Source: JAAURS01 sp044923475
Lineage (GTDB): Bacteria > Cyanobacteriota > Cyanobacteriia > Thermosynechococcales > Thermosynechococcaceae
Length of the DNA: 64,000 bases
Assembly (NCBI RefSeq): GCF_044923475.1
Contig: NZ_CP137338.1
Coordinates: 1,612,001 to 1,676,000 of the forward strand
Reading direction: 5' to 3'
Positions 50,823 to 59,710 of this stretch are shown here, one piece after another; position 1 is the first letter of the stretch; each line of letters starts with the position of its first letter. A model generated the notes under the pieces. The model was not told the origin of the DNA and searched no databases. It was given only the letters and a program-made list of their open reading frames with translations. A program made the translations under genes and the position numbers.

Positions 50823-51339
50823 GCGACGACAACTGCTACCTTTTGTTGGTGTTGTTTGCTTTATCGGTCTGCTGCTCGCCTGCAATCCCATTCGTCAAAC
50901 TCAATCCGAACCCAAGGCAATGGCTTCAGCCGTTCCCCGCACGCCAGCTCAGGTTTTACCCATTACGGCAACGGCCAAACTCGGCGATCGCTTGTTCGAG
51001 CTGGAAGTTGCAAAAACGCGCCAGCAGCAGGCCATAGGACTCATGTATCGCACCTTTTTGCCGTCCAACCGGGGGATGCTGTTTCCCTTTTCGCCCCCGC
51101 AGTCCGTCCAGTTTTGGATGAAACACTGCCTGATCGCTTTGGATATGATTTTTGTGCGCGGAGGCAAGGTCGTCGCGATCGCTCCCAATACACCCCCTTG
51201 CAAGGCCGATCCTTGTCCGACCTATGGCCCCAAAGAACCCATCGATCGAGTCATTGAGATCCGGGGCGGACTGGCTGCGAGCATTGGACTGAAGGTAGGC
51301 GACCCGGTTGAGGTGCAGTGGCTCAAAACCCCTCGATAA
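50815..51339 (+). CDS. DUF192 lipoprotein
   Basis: Protein of 174 residues. MPERRQLLPFVGVVCFIGLL then LAC is a type II signal peptide with lipobox LLAC, so the mature protein should be anchored to a membrane. The DUF192 domain (about 60-170) has RQQQAIGLMYRTFLPSNRGM, FWMKHCLIALDMIFVRGGKV and a C-terminal strand (GLKVGDPVEVQW). Function unknown. It overlaps the regulator gene, so the two are probably co-expressed. Confidence 0.82.
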   Translation: MPERRQLLPFVGVVCFIGLLLACNPIRQTQSEPKAMASAVPRTPAQVLPITATAKLGDRLFELEVAKTRQQQAIGLMYRTFLPSNRGMLFPFSPPQSVQFWMKHCLIALDMIFVRGGKVVAIAPNTPPCKADPCPTYGPKEPIDRVIEIRGGLAASIGLKVGDPVEVQWLKTPR

Positions 51340-51837
51340 GTTTGTGAAAAATTCGCAAGCGATCGATAGCGTCTATACCTTTAGACGTATTTTTTTTGCA
51401 CCCAGAAGGAAGATTTTAGCGCCATAATTATTCCCTTAAATCTAGGACGATCTTCCTACAAGTAAGGCAAAAGTTTATTTCTTAACAAATGTTTATCTAC
51501 CTTTATTTTTAGACACGCAGTTTTAAGCAAATTCTAAAGAAAATCTAAACGCTTTATTTTCAGGTTATTTGGCCTAACGATTTCCCTGTGGCGATTGCAG
51601 GGATCGCTCTCCAAAAGTACGTCTTGTTTTGAAACCTAAAATAAAGGTGTTAAAGAATTTCGCTGGAACCAATTCTATAAAAACGAAACTCAAACATTTT
51701 TGCGTTGACGCCTCGACCGATCCCCGATTCCTTAGAAAGCGCTTAAAGCTAGTGCTGGATCGGCAAGTTTCAAGCCATCGAGTTTAAAACTAACTCCGTT
51801 CCTTGATTTCTGACACAATAAAGCAGCCATAAATCTT
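51340..51837. other. Intergenic region with a terminator
   Basis: CGTCTA at 51370-51375 pairs with TAGACG at 51382-51387, followed by TATTTTTTTT, a terminator for the regulator/DUF192 unit. The remaining 440 bases are AT-rich and hold no gene I can support. Confidence 0.6.
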
Positions 51838-52092
51838 GTGACACATTCAAATTTTTCTTGTCGGTATTGTAAATACTACGAATTTGCAGGCCATCGCGGG
51901 GGCGAGTGCCAACGTCTTGGAGTACCCGTAGAGGGGAAATGGTCCGCCTGTCCTTTAATGATCCCAGCCGTTAACCCTACGACTAGGACCATTGACAAGT
52001 TGGCGCTGACAGAGGCTCATGCTTCTTCGCTGCTTTACCTGCGCGTCTCGGCCAATGTAAAACTCGACCCGCCAGAATTGGCTTCTGCATAA
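51838..52092 (+). CDS. Small cysteine-rich conserved protein
   Basis: Protein of 84 residues with a GTG start. CRYCKYYEFAGHRGGECQRL followed by GVPVEGKWSACPL gives four cysteines in a zinc-finger-like or Fe-S-like arrangement (C-x2-C ... C ... C-P). I recall similar small proteins across cyanobacteria, but not their function. No ATG start gives the full motif. Preceded by the long intergenic region. Confidence 0.6.
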   Translation: MTHSNFSCRYCKYYEFAGHRGGECQRLGVPVEGKWSACPLMIPAVNPTTRTIDKLALTEAHASSLLYLRVSANVKLDPPELASA

Positions 52093-52157
52093 CAGCGTTG
52101 AATAGTTTCCCTCTAACGATCGGTTTGCTGTCGAGCAAGGATTCGCTCGGCTTTTGC

Positions 52158-53348
52158 CTAAACTTTACTTTGCACCATCTGCCTTAGCTTCTCGGCCAAG
52201 GTATCCACTTCAGCCTCTAGGGTTAAGTAATGCAGGCAAACCCTGATGCAGTTCGGATCTGCAATAAGCCGCATCATAATCTGCCAATTTTCTAGAACCT
52301 GCACCCATTCTTTATGGGACTGCCCCTCCACTTGAAAAGAGACCAGCCCTGCTTCTGGAGGAGCGGTGCGGAGGGTGCGAAGGCTGGGAATGTCCTGAAG
52401 GTGCGACCACAATCTTTGACTCAGGCTGTAAATGCGCTGGTAGCGCTGGGCTGGACTGCCCCACTGCCGATGGGCTTCAATCGCAACCTGCAACCCTCGG
52501 TAAAGTGGAAACGCAGAGGTGGCCATTTCAAATTTTGTGCCGTCCTGCTTCCAGCCTGTCGGGCAACCCGATGCATCCACGCAAATGCCGCGCCAGCCGA
52601 TAAAGGTAGGTTGCAGCCGATCGTGCAGGGCGGGTCGGATGTAGAGTCCCCCAACGCCATCCGGGCCGCACAGCCACTTATGACCGGTAAAGGCATAAAA
52701 GTCTGCGTCTAATTCTGCCAAGTTTAGGGGCAGGACCCCGACGGACTGGGCGGCATCGACCAGTAGCAAGACGTCGGGGTTTTGTCGGCGGCAAGCTGCA
52801 ATAATTTCGGCCAATGGCAAGACCTGACCCGTATTCCAAAGAATGTGGCTCAGGACGACGAGACGGGTATCGCGCTGGATTCTCTCGGCGATCGCCCCCA
52901 CGGCATCGCCTTCATTCAAGGTGCCCTGTACGGGGCAAATGTCGATTTCAAGCCCAAACCGACGGCTCAGTTCTCGCACTGCCGCTACAATTCCTGGATG
53001 CTCGCAGTCCGTAATGAGAAGGCGATCGCCCTTTTGCCAGGGCAACCCCCACAGGGCAATATTGCAGCCCGCAGTTACGGATTCTGTCAGGGTAATTGTA
53101 TTGGCAGAAACCCCCAATTCCTGGGCAATGGCCAGATGGGTGAGTCCGATCTGCGCGGTGACGGATTCCAGCGCTTTTTTAGAAAAAGGCCCATGCTGCT
53201 GCATGAGGGTATAACTTTCTAGAATGGCATCCAAGGCCGCCTTTGAAAGCGGTCCCTGTCCGCCATAGTTGAAGTACAGCTTGTTATTGAGGGCTGGAAA
53301 CTGCTGGCGATAGGTTTCTAAAGCGATGGGCGGCGCGAGATCGGACAT
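52158..53348 (-). CDS. Cysteine/cystine C-S lyase-like class V PLP enzyme
   Basis: PLP enzyme of 396 residues. YRQQFPALNNKLYFNYGGQG and GPLSKAALDAILESY open it, then TITLTESVTAGCNIALWGLP, VVLSHILWNTGQVLPL, LLVDAAQSVGVLPLNL and YAFTGHKWLCGPDGVGG (PLP lysine). It belongs to the class V group of Synechocystis C-DES, which releases persulfide sulfur from cystine for Fe-S assembly. A cysteine desulfurase role without that function is possible. The ATG at 53348 is used; the frame is open to 53471 without homology. Confidence 0.82.
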   Translation of the reverse strand: MSDLAPPIALETYRQQFPALNNKLYFNYGGQGPLSKAALDAILESYTLMQQHGPFSKKALESVTAQIGLTHLAIAQELGVSANTITLTESVTAGCNIALWGLPWQKGDRLLITDCEHPGIVAAVRELSRRFGLEIDICPVQGTLNEGDAVGAIAERIQRDTRLVVLSHILWNTGQVLPLAEIIAACRRQNPDVLLLVDAAQSVGVLPLNLAELDADFYAFTGHKWLCGPDGVGGLYIRPALHDRLQPTFIGWRGICVDASGCPTGWKQDGTKFEMATSAFPLYRGLQVAIEAHRQWGSPAQRYQRIYSLSQRLWSHLQDIPSLRTLRTAPPEAGLVSFQVEGQSHKEWVQVLENWQIMMRLIADPNCIRVCLHYLTLEAEVDTLAEKLRQMVQSKV

Positions 53349-53599
53349 GACGGGTTCGAGTTGAAAACAAGAAGGACGGGTTTGGGTGCCCTCATACTGT
53401 ATCAAACCGATCCGTCCGATCCGCCTCGGCCATCGAACCAAGTCCCCTCCGCGATCGCCGGGGGCGCGCACTAGAATAAACTCAACGTTTTGTTTTTAAA
53501 TCCTACGGCAGCAAAGATTGATGAAGACAGTTCTCAATTTAAGGTGAAAAACCCTTAAAATTGCCGTTAAAGTTGAAATATCGCAATAGGAGCCTCATT

Positions 53600-53947
53600 A
53601 TGAGTTGGTTAAAGCGAATTTTTGGTCAAGACAAGCCCGCAGACCCCCAAGCTGCTATCAACGCACCAGCCGCAATGCCCGCTGCGAGTGGAGAATCAAT
53701 TCCCGCAGAGCGCGTGGGATTGAATGGCGAATATGACGAAAGCGGCTTGGCCAAAAGAGTCGCACTTGCCTTCGATGAAAATTCAGAATTAACCGATGAG
53801 AACGATCTCTGGGTTGCCCAGACCAGCGGCACTGTAGTCTTGAAAGGAAAAGTTTCCAGCCAAGTCGCGCTCAACAAAATGATTGAGGTTGCCAATGAAG
53901 TGAATGGGGCAACTTCGGTCGATACATCCCAGGTGACGGTTGCTTAG
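53600..53947 (+). CDS. BON-like domain protein
   Basis: Protein of 115 residues. The N-terminus is MSWLKRIFGQDKPADPQ followed by an Ala/Pro-rich linker; from about 55 a BON-like domain reads LAKRVALAFDENSELTDEND, VVLKGKVSSQVALNKMIEVA and ends TSVDTSQVTV. BON domains bind phospholipids or small molecules. AGGAGCC lies before the ATG. Isolated. Confidence 0.7.
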   Translation: MSWLKRIFGQDKPADPQAAINAPAAMPAASGESIPAERVGLNGEYDESGLAKRVALAFDENSELTDENDLWVAQTSGTVVLKGKVSSQVALNKMIEVANEVNGATSVDTSQVTVA

Positions 53948-54017
53948 CGCTCGAGTTTTCATCGCGTCTGCGGCTGAAAAGATCGAACCTCCAAAACCGC
54001 GCTCGACTTTTGAACGA

Positions 54018-54305
54018 TCAGTTCAGACGCGATGCTTCCTCTTCTAAAATCCAAATCGCATAGGCTTTGGGCGTTTGCGTGATCGCGGCATCGTTGCCGT
54101 TGTCGTAAAGTTTGCCCAAGATGTCCAACGCTTTGTCGCGGTCTTTGATGGTCTTAAAAAAGCTGTAAAGATTGGAACCCAGGGCGATCGCAGGTAGTTT
54201 TTCCTGCGTTCCGTCAATCTGAATGTGACAGGTTTCGTAATCGTCCTTGGTGAGGAAAAGCTTGTGCTTGAGCGCTGAATCTTGAGACTGAAGAACTAAA
54301 CCCAT
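54018..54305 (-). CDS. Conserved hypothetical protein
   Basis: Protein of 95 residues from ATG 54305 (MGLVLQSQDSALKHKLFLTK). The sequence has DDYETCHIQIDGTQEKL and ends TPKAYAIWILEEEASRLN. A compact alpha/beta domain is likely; no family recognised. The frame extends to 54377 with unlikely basic residues. Confidence 0.5.
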   Translation of the reverse strand: MGLVLQSQDSALKHKLFLTKDDYETCHIQIDGTQEKLPAIALGSNLYSFFKTIKDRDKALDILGKLYDNGNDAAITQTPKAYAIWILEEEASRLN

Positions 54306-54716
54306 GGCCTGACTCCCTAATTTCGACTGCCGTTGATGAAAACTGGTTGAAAGATTGAGAAGCCGCGAACGCTGCATTCGCCTGCTTCTTTTATTAAGAT
54401 ATGTAACTTACCTCTGGTTCGAACACCGTATTTTTGCGGAGATCGTTGGGGTTTATGAGAAATTGGGCCTCAATCCGCTCGACGGGGAAAGACTTAGTAG
54501 ATCGCAAACTTCTTGCGCTCGATCCCCCTAAATCCCCCTTAAAAAGGGGGACCTTAACTCTGAAGCCCCCTTTTTAAGGGGGTTGGGGGATCGAGTGTAA
54601 CAATATCAAGCGCGCCAATGAGGCTCCCGATCGCATACCCTAGAGGGGTGTAGGGGTTTGTAAAGTTCAAACCTGTCAAGATCTGTCACGTCATTTTTGC
54701 GTAACGCAGTTTACTT
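54306..54716. other. Intergenic region with a palindromic repeat
   Basis: No gene seen; it contains the repeat described at 54518-54595. Confidence 0.4.
54518..54595. repeat. Long palindromic CCCCCTTAAAAAGGGGG-type repeat
   Basis: CTCGATCCCCC (54518-54528) pairs with GGGGGATCGAG (54585-54595); inside, CCCCCTT/AAAAAGGGGG and CCCCCTTTTTAAGGGGG arms form a second level. This is a well-known type of dispersed palindrome in cyanobacterial genomes. No coding capacity. Confidence 0.75.
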
Positions 54717-55046
54717 ATGGCGCAAATCCGAATTGTTGAAAGCTTCGATACCAGCTTTACCCTCAGCCCAGATGCGAAGGAAGCGCTGTTTGCGCTTTTA
54801 AGGGGTGAAACTTTTGCCGCGCAGCTCGTCGAACAGCTACAATGCGGGGCCGTTGAGTTTACCGATCTGCTGTTCCAGCCAGTGCCCTATAGCGCTGGCA
54901 CTCCCAAAGGAATGCCGCCCGAATTCGAACCTTATTTTGAATCGTCCGAGCACGCGATTGTAAACGTGCCGCCAAACTTTATGTTTAAGGCCAAAATCTT
55001 TAGTCCCAGCCGACTCTGTGCGGTATACCGTCTGGTGAAAAATTGA
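54717..55046 (+). CDS. Conserved hypothetical protein
   Basis: Protein of 109 residues, MAQIRIVESFDTSFTLSPDA at the start, FEPYFESSEHAIVNVPPNFM and KAKIFSPSRLCAVYRLVKN at the end. An alpha/beta fold is likely. No family recognised, no signal peptide. 171 bases upstream of the DedA gene. Confidence 0.5.
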   Translation: MAQIRIVESFDTSFTLSPDAKEALFALLRGETFAAQLVEQLQCGAVEFTDLLFQPVPYSAGTPKGMPPEFEPYFESSEHAIVNVPPNFMFKAKIFSPSRLCAVYRLVKN

Positions 55047-55217
55047 ACGTGCCTCTTTCCGGATGCCTGGGAGCATTGGGTACCCTAAGAGAGGCCGATT
55101 TCTCGTCAGATTTAGCGGAAACCTTGTCAATCCTAAGCTTAAATAAAGGTTAAATTGACAGGCCTTCGATTTTCGCGTCAATATTGAGAAGTGTAACTTT
55201 GCTTAAAGGCGAATTAA

Positions 55218-55865
55218 ATGTCCTTAGAGTTGATCCCTCTGGAAAAATTAGAAGAAATTGCTCGTATTTACGGATACTGGGCAGTTTTATTGGGGATCAT
55301 GCTAGAAAATCTGGGAATTCCCTTGCCGGGGGAATCTATTGTCCTCGTCGGCGGTTTTTTGGCCGGTCGTGGCGATTTAGGGTTTTGGCAAGTTTTAGCT
55401 TGTGTGATTTCCGGCGCGGTAGTGGGCAATACCTTTGGTTATTGGGCGGGCGTCTATGGCGGATGGCCGCTGGTTCTACGGGTCAGCCGCTGGTTTCGCA
55501 TCGACGAGCAGAAATTGCTTGATGTTAAGCAACGGTTTAGCAATAACGCGGCGAGAGCGGTCTTTTTCGGACGCTTTATTACGCTGTTACGGATTTTTGC
55601 CGGGCCGCTGGCAGGCATTGTAGAAATGCCCTTTGCGCAGTTTATGCTCTACAACGTCCTGGGTGCAGTGGTTTGGGCTTCAGCGATTGTGACGGGTGCT
55701 TATTTTGCGGGGCAGTGGGTGGACTTGGAGCAATTGATCCGATGGGTGAGCCAGTTTAGCGTTGTGGTACTGGGGGCGATCGCCGCTTGGTTCGTCCTTC
55801 CCCTAGGCGTGAAGCTCGTTCGCAAAACTTGGTTTAAGCCCGCGAACGAGACTGAGATACCTTAG
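55218..55865 (+). CDS. DedA family membrane protein
   Basis: Inner-membrane protein of 215 residues with four to six hydrophobic segments. IMLENLGIPLPGESIVLVGG and FFGRFITLLRIFAGPLAGIV are the DedA signature. DedA proteins flip or translocate undecaprenyl phosphate or other lipids and depend on the proton gradient. Two bases separate it from the next membrane gene, which is probably co-transcribed. Confidence 0.88.
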   Translation: MSLELIPLEKLEEIARIYGYWAVLLGIMLENLGIPLPGESIVLVGGFLAGRGDLGFWQVLACVISGAVVGNTFGYWAGVYGGWPLVLRVSRWFRIDEQKLLDVKQRFSNNAARAVFFGRFITLLRIFAGPLAGIVEMPFAQFMLYNVLGAVVWASAIVTGAYFAGQWVDLEQLIRWVSQFSVVVLGAIAAWFVLPLGVKLVRKTWFKPANETEIP

Positions 55866-55867
55866 GC

Positions 55868-56290
55868 ATGACAACCCTTGCAGATCGTCTAGAGTCTCTG
55901 AAGGCAGGGATGGTAGCAGGCAGTACGGCTGCTGGAGCGGAGGGCGCGATCCAATTGATTCAGGGGCTATCTCATGCAGGAAGTTCGGTTCTCTACGGAT
56001 TGGACTTGGGGTATTGGGTTGATGTGGCGATCGCCGCATTTTCCGGCTTTCTGTTTGGCGTGACCTGTCGTTATGCCATCCGTAAAGATGAGAATCCTCA
56101 TTTGTCGTCAGGGGTAGTGCTGGCCTTCGGGTTAGTGCGAGGATTGGCTCAAGTCCACGGACAAGACCTAAACCCCTCGATTTTTCCCCTAGTCCTCTTT
56201 GCGTTACTAGAAAGCATTCTCCTGTTTGCGATCGCCTACGTCGGTCTATCGACTGCCATGCGAGCGGGTTGGATTAAGCCCAGTCTTTAG
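55868..56290 (+). CDS. Conserved membrane protein
   Basis: Protein of 140 residues with about three hydrophobic segments (VDVAIAAFSGFLFGVTCRYA, FPLVLFALLESILLFAIAYV) and the N-terminus MTTLADRLESLKAGMVAGS. It resembles small cyanobacterial membrane proteins of unknown function. Coupled to the DedA gene and convergent with the glycosyltransferase operon. Confidence 0.65.
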   Translation: MTTLADRLESLKAGMVAGSTAAGAEGAIQLIQGLSHAGSSVLYGLDLGYWVDVAIAAFSGFLFGVTCRYAIRKDENPHLSSGVVLAFGLVRGLAQVHGQDLNPSIFPLVLFALLESILLFAIAYVGLSTAMRAGWIKPSL

Positions 56291-56294
56291 AGCG

Positions 56295-57521
56295 TTACGG
56301 TCTTAACGTTTCCGTTTGGCCAGACAGGGCGGCTTCCATCACTTGCTTGAGCCAAGGTACCTCTTGAGCTAGATTGAATTCCCGTTCCACCTTGAGGCGT
56401 CCGGCTTGTCCCATCCGCTGCCGGAGCTCTGCGTCATCTAGAAGCCGATCTAGGCTTTGAACCAACGGTTCCACGGCACCAGGCGGAATGAGATAACCAT
56501 TGATGCCAGCCTCCACCAGTTCGCTAATGCCCGCGATCGCTGTGGTAATGACGGGTACTCCAGCCGCAAGGGCTTCCATAAGGGCCACGGGCAATCCTTC
56601 GGAGAAGCTGGGTAAAACAAAAATATCGCTGTCGCGCAGATATTGGCAGACGGCATCCTGAGACTGATACCCAACAAATTTGAGATGGGGGGTCAGCTTT
56701 AAGTTTGCGGCTAGGGTTTCGAGGGCATGGCGATCGGGGCCATCCCCCACGAGGGTCAGAATCAGTTCGGGATGGCGAGGTACGACTTGTTGAAGGGCTT
56801 GAAATAAAATCGGTAGACCCTTGGCAGCAGAAAGACGACCCGTATAGAGCAGCCGTTTGCGCCCTGGTTGATGGCTAACAGGGGTAAATCGCTGGAGATC
56901 GACGCCACAATGGACAATATGAAGCTTAGGCCATTGGTCAGACGGGCAAAATAGCATGAGCTGAGAGCGGCAGTAGTAGCTGATGCAGCTCACAAATAGC
57001 GCCTGCTCTACTTTGAGATCTAGCCGCCAGCGATAGGGTTCGAAAAAGATGGCGGGGCCGTGAATGGTAAAGCTGAAGCGGATGCCTGCAAGGGTTGCCG
57101 CAATCATTGCCACCGTGCAGCTTGAGTCAGCCAGATGGTTGTGGAGATGCCGGATTTGACGCTGCTGGAGGGCATGGGCAAGGGTGCCTGCTTCGATGAA
57201 ATAGAAAAATTGGTAGAGGAGGGCTTTGAGACCCGGCGATCGCCCAACCCAAGCCAGCTTAAGTCCCTGGGCGTAGCGGCGGGGAGAGCTGAAGAGGAGG
57301 GAAATGTGGGCGCGGAGGAGATGGGGAAGGTGAGGGGGGAGGAGGGTGACGGTGCGATCGCGTTCGGCCTGCTGTTCTGGACCGACGATATGTTCGATGC
57401 CCGTGGGACGGACGGAGAAGGTATGGACTTCCACGCCGAGGTTGCGCAGCCCTGCCACTTCGCGCTGAATGAAGGTATCGGTAGCCCTCGGGTATTCTCC
57501 GGTGAGGTAGGCAATCCGCAT
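56295..57521 (-). CDS. GT4 family glycosyltransferase
   Basis: Retaining glycosyltransferase of 408 residues, two Rossmann domains. The C-terminal part has LLYTGRLSAAKGLPILFQAL, LVGDGPDRHALETL, DIFVLPSFSEGLPVALMEAL and AGVPVITTAIAGISELV, the GT4 (glycosyl group 1) donor site. It likely builds a cell-surface glycan. Last gene of a three-gene operon; its start overlaps the epimerase stop by one base. Confidence 0.88.
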   Translation of the reverse strand: MRIAYLTGEYPRATDTFIQREVAGLRNLGVEVHTFSVRPTGIEHIVGPEQQAERDRTVTLLPPHLPHLLRAHISLLFSSPRRYAQGLKLAWVGRSPGLKALLYQFFYFIEAGTLAHALQQRQIRHLHNHLADSSCTVAMIAATLAGIRFSFTIHGPAIFFEPYRWRLDLKVEQALFVSCISYYCRSQLMLFCPSDQWPKLHIVHCGVDLQRFTPVSHQPGRKRLLYTGRLSAAKGLPILFQALQQVVPRHPELILTLVGDGPDRHALETLAANLKLTPHLKFVGYQSQDAVCQYLRDSDIFVLPSFSEGLPVALMEALAAGVPVITTAIAGISELVEAGINGYLIPPGAVEPLVQSLDRLLDDAELRQRMGQAGRLKVEREFNLAQEVPWLKQVMEAALSGQTETLRP

Positions 57522-58525
57522 TAGGACTGTGCCTCCTGTAGTAGGTCGATGTCGCTGAGCGATCTCGAGAGGGCTTCTTGGAGCGAAAACCGAGGGGTCC
57601 AGTCTAGGTATTGCTTTGCACGAGTGTTGCTGTAAGCCAACGGTTTAAAGCGGGCGTGAACTCTGGCTGGGACGAGCAGTCCAGGGGGATTGGCGGGCAA
57701 GATACTGGGGAGTCGTGCCGCCCAGCGCGAAATTTGATTGACGATGGCCCAGGGCAGCACGAGCTGGGGCGGTAGATCGGGCAACACCTGCCGGAGCGCC
57801 TCGCGATAGGCTTTTTGGGTCGGAAGATCGTCATCGATCAGGTTGATGGTGTGGCGACTTTTGGGGGGATACTGGATCGCCTGCACGATCGCATCGGCGC
57901 AGTGTTCGACGTAGAGCAGCGGCAGGATGGCGCGATCGCCCACGCAAACCCACAGCCGATCTTTCAGGTTAACGCCCAAAGACGCATTCCACAGATGATC
58001 CTTGCCGTAGACAATGCCAGGGCGCAGGATCGTCAGCAGCGTGTCGGTTTCCGTTGCAAACTGGCGCACTAAAATCTCTTGGGCGAGCTTGGCTTGCGTA
58101 TAGCCATCGCGGCGATCGGGCCGAGTTTCGAGGGGGAGACTTTCTCCCAAAATCGTGCCAGGGCTTAACGCCAGGTAGTCGTAGACCGAAAAACTGCTGA
58201 TGGCGATCAGGTGTTGCACGGCAGACGTTTTCATTGCCGCGACCAGAGCCTGGGTTGCCCGCACCGTACCCTGACGCTGTTGCTCTCGGGTGCCGGACAT
58301 GACTGCGGCTAAATGAACGACGGTATTGATGCCCTCCAGGGTTTTGGGTAGACGCGCCGTATCTCCCAGATCGAGGTGCGTCACTTCCAGTTGGGGATGC
58401 TGGGGCCAAGGCAATGTTGGCTGGGGCGATCTCACCACGGCCCTGACGTCATAGCCTTTACAAAGCGCTGCCGCCACCACATAGCGACCGATAAATCCCG
58501 AAGCGCCTGTAATCAGTATTTTCAT
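57521..58525 (-). CDS. NAD-dependent epimerase/dehydratase
   Basis: Extended SDR of 334 residues. MKILITGASGFIGRYVVAAA is the GxxGxxG nucleotide motif; LIAISSFSVYDYLALSPGTI, YTQAKLAQEILVR (YxxxK) and LRPGIVYGKDHLW follow. It probably modifies a nucleotide sugar. Nine bases after the Gfo/Idh gene and coupled to the glycosyltransferase. Confidence 0.88.
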   Translation of the reverse strand: MKILITGASGFIGRYVVAAALCKGYDVRAVVRSPQPTLPWPQHPQLEVTHLDLGDTARLPKTLEGINTVVHLAAVMSGTREQQRQGTVRATQALVAAMKTSAVQHLIAISSFSVYDYLALSPGTILGESLPLETRPDRRDGYTQAKLAQEILVRQFATETDTLLTILRPGIVYGKDHLWNASLGVNLKDRLWVCVGDRAILPLLYVEHCADAIVQAIQYPPKSRHTINLIDDDLPTQKAYREALRQVLPDLPPQLVLPWAIVNQISRWAARLPSILPANPPGLLVPARVHARFKPLAYSNTRAKQYLDWTPRFSLQEALSRSLSDIDLLQEAQS

Positions 58526-58534
58526 AGGCTTAGC

Positions 58535-59659
58535 TTACGCCCAAGGCATGGGGGCGATCGGTTCAAAGGTGGTCTTAGGTTTGTAAGACACCCCTGAGGT
58601 AGCATTCTGAATCGCCAGTACCACTTCGTTGACGTGCAGCGAAAATTCTGCAGAAAGGCGGCAGGGACGCTGGTTTTCGATCGCATCGGCCAATTCTGCA
58701 ACCCCGCGAGCGTAGTCCATTTGCTGGCCTTTTTTGATGCTTTGCTTCTTCTGGCTGGAGCACACTAAAGGATACTGACGAGACAGCGGATTGAGGAAGG
58801 TTTTGCGGCGGAAGGTGAGCGATCGCCGCACGAACACGGGCGAATTATAAAACCAACAGTCGCGGGTATACAGGATACCCTCGTCCCCAATAATTTTGAG
58901 CGCGTGGTCGTGGGGGGCCACAATGCTACAGGTCAGACGGGCCACCACGCCGGAGGCAAACTGAAGGCAGGCGACGGAAAAATCCGGGGCGTTCTTGGGT
59001 TCTAAAGGTGCATCCGTTTGCTTATCGGGCACTTGACAGGACGCAAAGGCAGTTACAGAGGCGATCGGCCCAAAAAAGGCGGCCAACCAAGTCACGTAGT
59101 AGCCTGCGTGTTCGAGGGTGCAGCCCACCTCGAACTCATCCTGGGCGGGCCAAGGGATGCCAGAACTGCTTTGCCACTGACGGTAGGGCATTTTATGCAG
59201 CAACCCGTCGTCCATTTCGGCATAGACGACCCGGACGGAACCAACGGTCTTTTCCCGAAGCGCTTTCCATAGGGTCTGGGCCGTCTCCCCCAGTAAATTG
59301 CAGGGAGCACAGGACAGATACAGCCCTTGGCTTTGGGCTAGGGCGACTAGGTGTTGAGCCTCCTCAAAGGCCATGGCAAGGGGTTTTTCGGAATAAACGT
59401 GCTTGCCTACATTGAGGCAAGCCTTGGATATTTCAAAGTGACTGCGCGGATTAGTGAGATTGAGTACTAGCTCGACGCTAGAGTCGTCGAGAAGGGCTTG
59501 GAGACTAGGGTAGAGCGGTAAACTATGAAATTTGGCAAAATGCGCGGCGCGATCCGGGTCGCGATCCGTGACGCCTGCCACCGTTAACTGGGGATAAGAG
59601 CGCAGCGTACTGATGTAATAGTCGGCTACAAATCCGCAGCCTACAATGGCAATCCGCAT
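58535..59659 (-). CDS. Gfo/Idh/MocA family oxidoreductase
   Basis: NAD(P)-dependent sugar dehydrogenase of 374 residues. MRIAIVGCGFVADYYISTLR is the nucleotide-binding start; VNLTNPRSHFEISKACLNVG and HVYSEKPLAMAFEEAQHLVA (EKP motif) identify the family. It is the first gene of the operon with the epimerase and glycosyltransferase, all for surface-glycan or nucleotide-sugar synthesis. Confidence 0.88.
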   Translation of the reverse strand: MRIAIVGCGFVADYYISTLRSYPQLTVAGVTDRDPDRAAHFAKFHSLPLYPSLQALLDDSSVELVLNLTNPRSHFEISKACLNVGKHVYSEKPLAMAFEEAQHLVALAQSQGLYLSCAPCNLLGETAQTLWKALREKTVGSVRVVYAEMDDGLLHKMPYRQWQSSSGIPWPAQDEFEVGCTLEHAGYYVTWLAAFFGPIASVTAFASCQVPDKQTDAPLEPKNAPDFSVACLQFASGVVARLTCSIVAPHDHALKIIGDEGILYTRDCWFYNSPVFVRRSLTFRRKTFLNPLSRQYPLVCSSQKKQSIKKGQQMDYARGVAELADAIENQRPCRLSAEFSLHVNEVVLAIQNATSGVSYKPKTTFEPIAPMPWA

Positions 59660-59710
59660 TCAAACCATCCTAGATCTAAGGCTTACTCGAGAGCGCTGGG
59701 GTTCGGTCGG

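Noticed and set aside
53963..54035. Distant inverted repeat ATCGCGTCTG / CAGACGCGAT between convergent genes
   Set aside because: The arms are about 55 bases apart, one lies inside a coding region and there is no U tract, so a terminator call is not justified.
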